Source of the DNA: an uncultured bacterium
Lineage (GTDB): Bacteria; Bacteroidota; Bacteroidia; Bacteroidales; Bacteroidaceae
Direction: 5' to 3'
NCBI GenBank assembly: GCA_905215655.1
Contig: CAJMQT010000111.1
Span: 1 to 6,161 of the forward strand
DNA length: 6,161 nucleotides
Below the pieces are notes generated by a model, which did not search any database, was not told the DNA's origin, and worked only from the letters and a program-made list of their open reading frames with translations. The translations under genes and the position numbers were made by a program. Of this stretch, positions 1 through 5,773 are shown piece by piece. How positions within the stretch are numbered: position 1 is the first letter of the stretch; each line of letters starts with the position of its first letter.

Positions 1-600
1 AATGCCCTCCCCGAAGCCGACGGCTCAACAACAGGGGTGTCGGTAAGATATGCCCCGCAGGCAGACAAGCGATGGTACGTGCTGAGAGTGTCTTACGGCA
101 GGACAGACAAGGCGACGCCGCTGCTGGAAAGACAGAAGATAGACTACTACCTGCCCATGCACCGCACCGTAAAACTTGTCAACAACAAAAAGAGACACGT
201 CACCGAACCGCTGCTGACCAACCTCATCTTCGCCCACGCCGGGCAGAGACAGATGACCCTGCTGCTGAGCGACGCGACACGCGAAAACCCGTTGAGCTAC
301 TATTACAACCACTTCGCCACCGACGCCTACGGCAAGAACCCGCCGCTCGTCGTCGACGACGAAAGCATGCTCAACTTCATCCGCCTCACATCAATCGACG
401 ACGAACACATAAAGCTCGTCAGCCCGCAGGCATGCCGCTACCGCAGCGGAGACACCGTCATCGTGACCGAAGGCAAGTTTAAAGGCGTCAGAGGCAAAGT
501 GGCGCGCGTCTCCGGACAGCAGCGCGTAGTCGTAGAGCTTGAAGGCCTCTGCATGGTAGCCACGGCATACATCCCTACGGCATTCATCAAAAACATATAA
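1..600 (+). CDS. UpxY-family transcription antiterminator (NusG-like), 5' end outside the window
   Basis: This is a specialised NusG paralogue of the kind that begins Bacteroides capsule operons. Members act on RNA polymerase during transcription of the operon leader and prevent early termination (family knowledge). Seen here: an NGN-like domain opening with KRWYVLRVSYGRTDKA, where the W-[YF]-x-L-R-x-x-YGR-x-x-KA pattern is typical, followed by LLTNLIFAHAG. The C-terminal KOW domain reads YRSGDTVIVTEGKFKGVRG, and the protein ends in TAYIPTAFIKNI. The frame has no stop back to base 1. A GTG at 37 would give 187 residues, but homologues often carry a polar N-terminal extension before the Trp, so I treat the gene as continuing leftwards; the true start cannot be decided. 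No UpxZ-like gene follows. The next gene is an ATPase behind its own promoter, which is unusual for this family. Family assignment is secure; the target operon is inferred. Confidence 0.87.
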   Translation, partial: NALPEADGSTTGVSVRYAPQADKRWYVLRVSYGRTDKATPLLERQKIDYYLPMHRTVKLVNNKKRHVTEPLLTNLIFAHAGQRQMTLLLSDATRENPLSYYYNHFATDAYGKNPPLVVDDESMLNFIRLTSIDDEHIKLVSPQACRYRSGDTVIVTEGKFKGVRGKVARVSGQQRVVVELEGLCMVATAYIPTAFIKNI

Positions 601-680
601 ACCAACCCCACAAAAGCAGATTAAGCGGGACATTTGCGTTAATTTAACAAGAATTGTCACGATAAACCGCCATAATTTAC

Positions 681-688
681 TATCTTTG
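681..688 (+). promoter_or_regulatory. Bacteroidetes-type -7 promoter element (TATCTTTG)
   Basis: TATCTTTG fits the Bacteroidetes primary-sigma -7 consensus TAnnTTTG exactly. It lies 37 bases before the ATPase ATG, giving an expected transcript start near 693-696 and a short leader. A TTTG-like -33 box at normal spacing is not clear: the nearest TTG is at 654-656, which is several bases too far upstream. The rest of the 601-725 spacer is AT-rich and shows no convincing terminator hairpin after the antiterminator gene. The element suggests that the ATPase and nuclease-like genes are expressed independently of the upstream gene. Confidence 0.6.
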
Positions 689-725
689 CCAGAAATAAAT
701 ATCTGTAAAGACACAACCTTTTGCC

Positions 726-2030
726 ATGGCAAATCTCAAAATACACATAATAGAGCTCGGACCGGTAACCGACTGCGAGCTGACACCAGCACCGGTAATG
801 CTCTTCACAGGAAAGTCAAATCTGGGTAAAAGCTACGTCAACTTTCTCTCATATTATGTGTACAACTTCTTCTCTTTCTTCTCAGACCGCATCACGCCGT
901 TCCTTAGAAACAAAATAACGGTAGACTTTGAAAACGCGAAAGAATTTTCATTCACGATAAAGACCGACGAGATAAGACGATGGATGGAGGAAGACGTGAA
1001 AGCATTCTTCCGCTACCTGCTCTCTTACAAAGACATACCTTGCGACATACAGTTCATCTTCGACACTGACACCGATAAATTCGAGTTCGTCTATAAAGAG
1101 CCCGACGAGCTGCCCGAGACGGAGGCACAGTTCTTCACAGCGTCGCTGACTGTCAACGGCGTAAGCCGAAACACATTTATGAACAAAGGCTTGAAGGAAT
1201 TCTACCTGATGTACGACATCAAAGGAATTCTTTGCCAAAGCCTCCTCGGCAAGACCATCTCACGCTCGATACTCTTCCCTCCGGGACGCGCATCGCTGCT
1301 GTCGGGCAACTTCTCCACACAGAACCGCTCGAGCCGCCTCGGCATGTACGACATCTTCTTGCGCGACAACGACGACATCAACCGTCAGGTGATGCGCCAG
1401 ACCGGTCAGGAAGCAGACAACCAATTCTTTATCTCACAGATACACAAGCTCTTAAACGGCGACCTGCAAGCCGACAAAGAGGGCATATCCTTAGTGCTCG
1501 ACAACGGAAAAAGAATACCGCTCGACGCGGCAGCCTCATCCGTAAAAGAGCTCTCGCCGCTGATGATGTGGATGTTGACAGGACGCATAGACGGTCAGTC
1601 GGTCTGCATAGAAGAGCCCGAGGCACACCTCCATCCGGAAATGCAAATAGCCGTGGCAGATCTGCTGGCGGCATGTGTCAACAAAGGGACATACATGCAG
1701 ATAACGACGCACAGCGACTATTTCATGCAGCGCGTAAACCAACTGCTGAAATTAGGATGCCTCAAAGAGAAAAACGAAGAGGCGTTCAAAGACTATTGCC
1801 GGCGCACACAGCACAACAGCAGGCACTATCTTGACAGAAAAGACGTCAACGCATACTATTTTTACACCGACAACGGCACGACGAAAATGCGCCTGATGGA
1901 AATAGGCGAAGAAGGCATACCCATGTCGACATTCTTCAACGCGGTGGACACTCTCGCAAAACAAGAGGAAGAAATAAACAGCGAGACCGAAAACCACGCG
2001 GGAACAAACAACGAGGACGAAAAAGCATAA
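726..2030 (+). CDS. AAA family ATPase, OLD/RecF/ABC-type, without TOPRIM domain
   Basis: A 434-residue P-loop ATPase of the SMC/RecF/OLD-like branch, in which ATP binding usually drives head dimerisation and controls a partner nuclease or effector (family knowledge). Seen: Walker A GKSNLGKS at residues 29-36, right after an N-terminal beta-rich lead (LKIHIIELGPV); the OLD-like FPPGRASLL at about 184-192; an ABC-signature-like SSVKELSPL at 271-279; Walker B VCIEEPEAHLHP at 293-304, with the paired acidic residues E296/E297; and the switch histidine in ITTHSD at 326-331. Residues about 40-180 form a variable middle insert, and the last 30 or so residues are strongly acidic and polar. The full set of ATPase motifs is intact, so it should be active. 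The length is used up by the ATPase core and a short tail, leaving no room for a C-terminal TOPRIM nuclease like that of classical OLD or GajA. The next gene starts 5 bases after the stop and is probably its partner. Substrate and role are unknown; defence is an inference. Confidence 0.85.
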   Translation: MANLKIHIIELGPVTDCELTPAPVMLFTGKSNLGKSYVNFLSYYVYNFFSFFSDRITPFLRNKITVDFENAKEFSFTIKTDEIRRWMEEDVKAFFRYLLSYKDIPCDIQFIFDTDTDKFEFVYKEPDELPETEAQFFTASLTVNGVSRNTFMNKGLKEFYLMYDIKGILCQSLLGKTISRSILFPPGRASLLSGNFSTQNRSSRLGMYDIFLRDNDDINRQVMRQTGQEADNQFFISQIHKLLNGDLQADKEGISLVLDNGKRIPLDAAASSVKELSPLMMWMLTGRIDGQSVCIEEPEAHLHPEMQIAVADLLAACVNKGTYMQITTHSDYFMQRVNQLLKLGCLKEKNEEAFKDYCRRTQHNSRHYLDRKDVNAYYFYTDNGTTKMRLMEIGEEGIPMSTFFNAVDTLAKQEEEINSETENHAGTNNEDEKA

Positions 2031-2035
2031 GCACC

Positions 2036-2758
2036 GTGATAACCGCCGAAGACCTCAGACAGATATACAAGCACGATTACGTTGCCGAAGCCGACGGACG
2101 GATAACCGTCAAAGAGCATCAAGACAACCCGGACGCTCTGTCTGAAATAACATTCCTGTTCAGCGGACACATCACACACATAAGATCGTCAATCATCGGA
2201 AAGAGCGACAGCCTGCACAGAACAGACGCCCAACGTGCCCTGATACTCAGCAAGATATTCGACGGACTGCTTATCCTCGACACCGATGACGACAGGCATT
2301 ACATCATTTATCTTGAAATGAAGTCGGGCTTTAACGACGTACGCAAGAAAGCCGTACAACAGATACCGGCGTCATATCTGAAAATCAACTCCCTGCTCAG
2401 AAACTTCACCTCATACGACAAGTCCCGATATAAAGAACTGGGACTCATCGTAAGCTATCCGCCCAAAAGCGACACGACAGACAGTCGCAAAGTGCTTGCC
2501 GGCAAGATAGACTTCATCGACAAAGACTCGGAAGAATACATAAAGGAAAAATACTTCAAAGCGTTACGCGAACACAGTTTCGCCATCTTCGACGGGCACG
2601 ACTTCTACATGGACGCACTGAAAAACGTATCTCCCGAAATACTCTTCAAGACCCTGCCCGTATTCCACATCGCCGTGGAAGACAAATGCGTCACGACACA
2701 AATAGACCTTGACGATGTCATCAACAACGTAGTAAACGTAAACACGGCAGAAAAATAA
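2036..2758 (+). CDS. Small protein with PD-(D/E)XK-like nuclease core, partner of the ATPase
   Basis: A 240-residue soluble protein that I do not recognise by name. Its centre has the layout of a PD-(D/E)XK nuclease: a hydrophobic strand with acidic candidates (D76 or D82 in FDGLLILD), a second strand ending in the ExK motif (IIYLEMKSG, E94 and K96), and then a helix with the conserved glutamine (RKKAVQQIPAS, Q108/Q109). In this fold the Asp, Glu and Lys bind metal and cut DNA or RNA (family knowledge). The segment about 115-200 has the predicted mix of strands and helices (ELGLIVSYPP, SFAIFDGHDFYM) but no recognised motif. The start is a GTG 5 bases after the ATPase stop; the next in-frame Met lies inside the ExK motif, so a later start would destroy the core. 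The very close spacing implies co-translation with the ATPase. The nuclease call rests on motif order and has not been tested by profile search; it could be an inactive fold relative. Confidence 0.6.
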   Translation: MITAEDLRQIYKHDYVAEADGRITVKEHQDNPDALSEITFLFSGHITHIRSSIIGKSDSLHRTDAQRALILSKIFDGLLILDTDDDRHYIIYLEMKSGFNDVRKKAVQQIPASYLKINSLLRNFTSYDKSRYKELGLIVSYPPKSDTTDSRKVLAGKIDFIDKDSEEYIKEKYFKALREHSFAIFDGHDFYMDALKNVSPEILFKTLPVFHIAVEDKCVTTQIDLDDVINNVVNVNTAEK

Positions 2759-2781
2759 AGCTCTTAAACGCTAAAAAAATG

Positions 2782-2789
2782 TAAATTTG
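2782..2789 (+). promoter_or_regulatory. Bacteroidetes-type -7 promoter element (TAAATTTG)
   Basis: TAAATTTG matches TAnnTTTG and lies 38 bases before the ATG of the TPR membrane protein gene, almost the same distance as the element before the ATPase gene. No clear -33 TTTG is seen at normal spacing. The element overlaps the left arm of an inverted repeat, so it may be under repressor control. It suggests that the TPR gene has its own transcript. Confidence 0.5.
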
Positions 2790-2820
2790 CATATACACAA
2801 AATTCGTATCATGCAAATTT
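2783..2820 (+). promoter_or_regulatory. Inverted repeat over promoter -7 element and leader of the TPR gene
   Basis: The arms AAATTTGCAT (2783-2792) and ATGCAAATTT (2811-2820) are perfect reverse complements. The pairing continues inward as ATAC (2793-2796) with GTAT (2806-2809), leaving one bulged C at 2810 and a nine-base loop. The left arm covers most of the -7 element and the right arm ends 7 bases before the chosen ATG. The position fits an operator for a dimeric repressor or a leader hairpin that affects translation start; the sequence does not say which. The arms are too close together for a typical invertible promoter segment. Confidence 0.5.
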
Positions 2821-2827
2821 GACAACA

Positions 2828-4105
2828 ATGAAAAAAATCACAAAAACCTTTCTCTATGTAATAATCTGCGTCGGAATAACCGAAGCGGTGTTCTTCCTCA
2901 ATTATTACATGGGCTTTGTCGACTACCCCGAACTGTCGCAAATCGACGTAATATCCGTATGGGCATCCGTCCTGACAATCGTCTTCCTCATCTTCTCCGT
3001 GCTCGGACTGTTGCAGATAGACGCGAAGATGAAAGAGCTCACGGCGGTAAAAGAACATCTGATAGGGCTGTCGGACTCAATGAAATCGGAGCTGTCAGAA
3101 TTTAAGAAGTCGGCAAAAGAAGAAAGAGACAAAATAACGCGACAGGCAACCAAAGAAGTAGCAAACATCATAAACGTCAGCCGTAAAAAACAAAACATCT
3201 ACGACAAACTGACACAGATTGCCAACATCACCGCTCCCGATGTCCGGATAAAACAATACACCGCATTCTTGCAAAACAACCAAAACGAGGAAGGAGTAAA
3301 TTATGCGTTTGTCTACATCAGCCGCGGCGACGCCTACTGCGAGCTGGAAAAGCCCGACAAGGCATTCAACGACTACGAGCACGCCATACAGTTGAGCCCC
3401 GAAGACGACTCACCATACGTGGCGATGGGCTGTTACTACGTGAAACAGAAAGACTATCCCAAAAGCATCGAATACTTTGAGAAAGCCCTGAAACTACGAC
3501 CCGACAACATCGTGATGAACGTAAACATAGCCAACTCATATTCGGCAATGCAACAATACGACAAGGCGCAAAAATATTACGACCTGGCAACCGACGCCAA
3601 CCCCGAACAAGAAGAATACTACTACAACAAAGCATTACAGATAAGCCACTCGAAAGAATACACCACGACCGACGTCGTCGAAAACTATTACCGCCACTGC
3701 CTAAGCCTGAACCCGCTCTATTACAAAGCCGCCATCAACCTCGCCGGCATATACCGCGACAAGAACGAAAGCGGGAAAGCGTTTGACATTTACAGCAAAA
3801 TCATAGGTTTCGGACACATTGACGACTTCGAGATGCTGATACTTCAACGAGGCATCTGTAACCGGCTGCGACACCGGCTGGCAGCAGCCCTCATCGACTT
3901 CAACCAAGTCTACTCGATGAACCCCTACAACGTCCAAAACCTCACCAACCTTGCACTCACCTACTTCGAGATGCACATGTTCGGGCAGGCGTATGAATAC
4001 CTCGGAACCGCCATGACAGAGGCTGACAAACAGAACGTCCACTTCTGCGACGGCGACCTGAACATGCTGAAAGCCGAGCTGGACAAGATATTCAATAAAG
4101 CATAA
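2828..4105 (+). CDS. Membrane-anchored coiled-coil/TPR repeat protein
   Basis: A 425-residue protein with no recognised specific family. Order of parts: Lys-rich N-terminus; TM1 at about 8-28 (FLYVIICVGITEAVFFLNYY, containing one Glu); a short acidic loop; TM2 at about 41-62 (VISVWASVLTIVFLIFSVLG); a charged, probably coiled-coil stretch at about 64-125; then about seven TPR units from roughly 155 to 405. The clearest are YISRGDAYCELEKPDKAFND, SPYVAMGCYYVKQKDYPKSI and ALTYFEMHMFGQAYEYLG; the fourth and sixth are degenerate. By the positive-inside rule both termini face the cytoplasm, so the TPR array would be a cytoplasmic scaffold at the inner membrane (inference). I chose the ATG at 2828; an in-frame TTG at 2819 would add three residues but sits on the inverted repeat. 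It has its own promoter, so a functional link with the ATPase pair rests only on proximity. Confidence 0.8.
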   Translation: MKKITKTFLYVIICVGITEAVFFLNYYMGFVDYPELSQIDVISVWASVLTIVFLIFSVLGLLQIDAKMKELTAVKEHLIGLSDSMKSELSEFKKSAKEERDKITRQATKEVANIINVSRKKQNIYDKLTQIANITAPDVRIKQYTAFLQNNQNEEGVNYAFVYISRGDAYCELEKPDKAFNDYEHAIQLSPEDDSPYVAMGCYYVKQKDYPKSIEYFEKALKLRPDNIVMNVNIANSYSAMQQYDKAQKYYDLATDANPEQEEYYYNKALQISHSKEYTTTDVVENYYRHCLSLNPLYYKAAINLAGIYRDKNESGKAFDIYSKIIGFGHIDDFEMLILQRGICNRLRHRLAAALIDFNQVYSMNPYNVQNLTNLALTYFEMHMFGQAYEYLGTAMTEADKQNVHFCDGDLNMLKAELDKIFNKA

Positions 4106-4142
4106 AACTGATTAAGGAAATCCCACCCGACGTCTATTTTAA

Positions 4143-4162
4143 GGATTGTCGGAAAACAATCC
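4143..4162 (+). other. Small perfect hairpin between the TPR gene and the acyltransferase gene
   Basis: GGATTGT (4143-4149) and ACAATCC (4156-4162) pair perfectly around a six-base loop. It lies 37 bases after the TPR gene stop and 16 bases before the acyltransferase ATG. No T-run follows immediately on the + strand, so it is not a classical terminator. It could be a weak terminator, a leader structure or chance. It covers an in-frame TTG at 4146, which argues against using that codon as the start. Confidence 0.3.
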
Positions 4163-4178
4163 GATTAAAAATACTTTT

Positions 4179-4796
4179 ATGGAACAAAAAGAAACTGTTG
4201 ACAACCGCACGCTCTACAAACGGAACATACAGGACAGAAGCACATTACGATATATCTTGGGACTCATCGCCCGTTGGAAACAAAACCTCAAATATGTCCG
4301 CGCCCGTAAGATTGCACGCAAACGCGGAGCCACAATCGGCAAAGGCGTGATAATGTCTCTGACCTTGGCAAAAAGAGCCAACAAGAACCTTATCGTCGGA
4401 GACCATACCTCCATACAGACGGACAAATTGGATCTGCGCTCACCCGTACACATCGGCAGCCATGTAATCATCGGCAGCGGAACGGAAATAATCACGACAT
4501 CACACAACATCGACTCTCCCGACTGGGAACACAAATACTACGGAATTACGATTGAAGACTACGCTTGGCTGCCCACAAATATCTTAGTATTACCGAGTTG
4601 CAGAAAAATCGGAATGGGGGGGGTAGTTGGAAGCGGTAGCGTCGTAGTCAAAGACGTTGAAGCGATGTCCGTGGTCAGCGGCAATCCCGCCAAGGAATTC
4701 AAGAAAAGAAAGTGTGTCCACTCAGATTTGATCGTTGAGTCTCTACTCGGCGGAGATTATGAAATATACAAAGAGACGAGAAAAAGGAAACAATAA
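4179..4796 (+). CDS. Hexapeptide-repeat (left-handed beta-helix) acyltransferase, WcaF/Maa-like
   Basis: A 205-residue cytoplasmic acyltransferase, probably moving an acetyl group from acetyl-CoA onto a sugar or glycan precursor (family knowledge; acceptor unknown). Seen: a basic N-terminal region, then hexapeptide turns (ATIGKGVIM, LIVGDHTSI, VHIGSHVIIGSGTEI), the catalytic-type histidine H109 in TTSHNIDSPDWEHKYYG, and the C-terminal coil RKIGMGGVVGSGSVVVKDV closing with VVSGNPAKEFKKRK, the common end of this family. The start is taken as ATG 4179; an in-frame TTG at 4146 gives an unlikely 11-residue extension. The codons for M-G-G-V hold a run of eight G (4616-4623); losing or gaining one G gives an immediate stop before the final coil. 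The stop codon overlaps the next gene's ATG (TAATG), implying translational coupling. Probably an O-acetyltransferase of capsule or O-antigen synthesis. Confidence 0.85.
   Translation: MEQKETVDNRTLYKRNIQDRSTLRYILGLIARWKQNLKYVRARKIARKRGATIGKGVIMSLTLAKRANKNLIVGDHTSIQTDKLDLRSPVHIGSHVIIGSGTEIITTSHNIDSPDWEHKYYGITIEDYAWLPTNILVLPSCRKIGMGGVVGSGSVVVKDVEAMSVVSGNPAKEFKKRKCVHSDLIVESLLGGDYEIYKETRKRKQ
4616..4623 (+). repeat. G8 homopolymer inside the hexapeptide acyltransferase gene
   Basis: Eight G in a row, read as ATG GGG GGG GTA. In this window the gene is in frame. With seven G the next codon is TAG at 4624; with nine G a TAG is met at 4637. Both would cut the protein before the last beta-helix coil and C-terminal tail. 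This is a modest-length candidate slippage site. Confidence 0.75.
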
Positions 4797-5764
4797 TGAA
4801 AGAAAGTATAATACCACGATCCAAACGGATAGAATATATTGACATCGCAAAAGGCTTAGGAATAATACTTGTTGTTATCGGGCATTGTTTGAAAGGAGGA
4901 ACTTTTCCCGCTACATGGATTTGGTCATTTCACATGCCTTTGTTCTTTATCCTTTCCGGATTATGTTTTGCGGAAAATAAATATCCGACATTTCAATCTT
5001 TCCTGACAAAAAGGATAAAGACTTTGCTGTTACCTTGTATTTATTTCTCAATTTTAATAGCTTTACTATATGTTCCAATTAAAGGTTTGTCTACATTTTA
5101 TTCTCTTTTTACAGACGGTCTACCTGGCGCATTATGGTTTATCTTGGTTCTTTTCTTTTGCGAATTAATATATTATCTTATCAATAAATATAGTGCAAAC
5201 ACGCCAATTAATATATCCACTTTATTTATTTGCCTAATTATAGGAATAATACTTAACAGATATAGTATAAAATTATCTCATAGTATGTGCAGCGTATTTA
5301 CGGCAACTTTTTATTATGGTCTGGGACATATTATGAAGAATAAAATTAACATACTATTGTCGATGAAATGCAAAGTAATTTTTAGTGCCATATTACTTGC
5401 AATACCATGTGCGTTTGTGTTAATCACCAAACAGTCGATTAATCTGGCTGACAATTACATTCCAAGCCCTGAGGCAATTTATGTTTTAGTTTCAATCATA
5501 GGAGCAACTGGCTTACTGTTATTGGCAATGGTAAAAAATAATAACAAAATCTGGGGGGGGGGGTGGATTTTGTTCCTCGGAAAAAATACACTTATCATAT
5601 TATCGCTCCATATGTTTTTCATTGGTGTTGCGTCAGAATATATAAAGCCACTAATCCAAAACAAATTGATATATAAACTATCCGAGCAAATATTTGTTTG
5701 GACATTATTATATTTCAGCATTATTTTAATAAACAAGAAGGTTAAGTGGATTTTAGGGAAATAA
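4796..5764 (+). CDS. Acyltransferase_3 family membrane O-acyltransferase (OatA/WecH-like)
   Basis: A 322-residue integral inner-membrane protein with about ten hydrophobic segments, of normal length for the stand-alone acyltransferase_3 family, which transfers acetyl or other acyl groups onto surface polysaccharides or lipid-linked sugars (family knowledge). Seen: the N-terminal hallmark RIEYIDIAKGLGIILVVIGH with the essential-type H30; the SFHMPLFFILSG motif at about 44-55; a basic cytoplasmic loop (KRIKTLLLP); ALWFILVLFFCELIYY; and the late KNTLIILSLHMF helix. The ATG overlaps the stop of the preceding acyltransferase gene by one base. Codons for W253-G-G-G-W257 contain 11 consecutive G, just before a late transmembrane segment; any one-base slip truncates the protein. 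The gene is clearly more AT-rich than those at the left of the window. The intact frame is the 'on' form. Confidence 0.9.
   Translation: MKESIIPRSKRIEYIDIAKGLGIILVVIGHCLKGGTFPATWIWSFHMPLFFILSGLCFAENKYPTFQSFLTKRIKTLLLPCIYFSILIALLYVPIKGLSTFYSLFTDGLPGALWFILVLFFCELIYYLINKYSANTPINISTLFICLIIGIILNRYSIKLSHSMCSVFTATFYYGLGHIMKNKINILLSMKCKVIFSAILLAIPCAFVLITKQSINLADNYIPSPEAIYVLVSIIGATGLLLLAMVKNNNKIWGGGWILFLGKNTLIILSLHMFFIGVASEYIKPLIQNKLIYKLSEQIFVWTLLYFSIILINKKVKWILGK
5553..5563 (+). repeat. G11 homopolymer inside the acyltransferase_3 gene
   Basis: Eleven G in a row, read as TGG GGG GGG GGG TGG in an otherwise AT-rich gene. With ten G the shifted frame stops at TAA 5643-5645; with twelve G it stops at TAA 5674-5676. 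Both lose the proper last helices. The length is in the range known to slip frequently in Campylobacter, Helicobacter and Neisseria contingency genes. A sequencing or assembly error in the exact count is possible, but the gene is in frame as given. Confidence 0.85.
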
Positions 5765-5773
5765 TAAAATATA

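Noticed and set aside
1232..1834. A 200-codon + strand frame within the ATPase gene
   Set aside because: It overlaps the core ATPase motifs in another frame, and its product is an Arg/His/Pro-rich low-complexity sequence with no domain.
726..2030. Full-length OLD nuclease or GajA homologue
   Set aside because: After the switch histidine at 329 only about 105 residues remain, ending in an acidic tail; no TOPRIM Glu or DxD motif is seen.
1446..2770. A 13-base direct repeat, AAGCTCTTAAACG, at 1446-1458 and 2758-2770
   Set aside because: One copy is in the middle of the ATPase coding sequence and the other just after the nuclease-like gene stop; no element ends, genes or further copies support a transposition or attachment site, so it is probably chance.
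2783..2820. Invertible promoter like those that control Bacteroides capsule operons
   Set aside because: Only 18 bases lie between the arms, too few for the usual invertible segment, and no invertase gene is in the window. An operator or hairpin is the simpler reading.
2771..4042. Several minus-strand open frames of 80-113 codons opposite the TPR gene and elsewhere
   Set aside because: They lie wholly opposite well-supported + strand genes, show no recognisable motifs and are Cys- and Arg-rich or otherwise odd in composition; they are shadows of the codon bias on the + strand.
4143..4162. Rho-independent terminator after the TPR gene
   Set aside because: The stem is only 7 pairs with 3 G-C pairs and has no following T-run on the + strand, so it is listed only as a hairpin.
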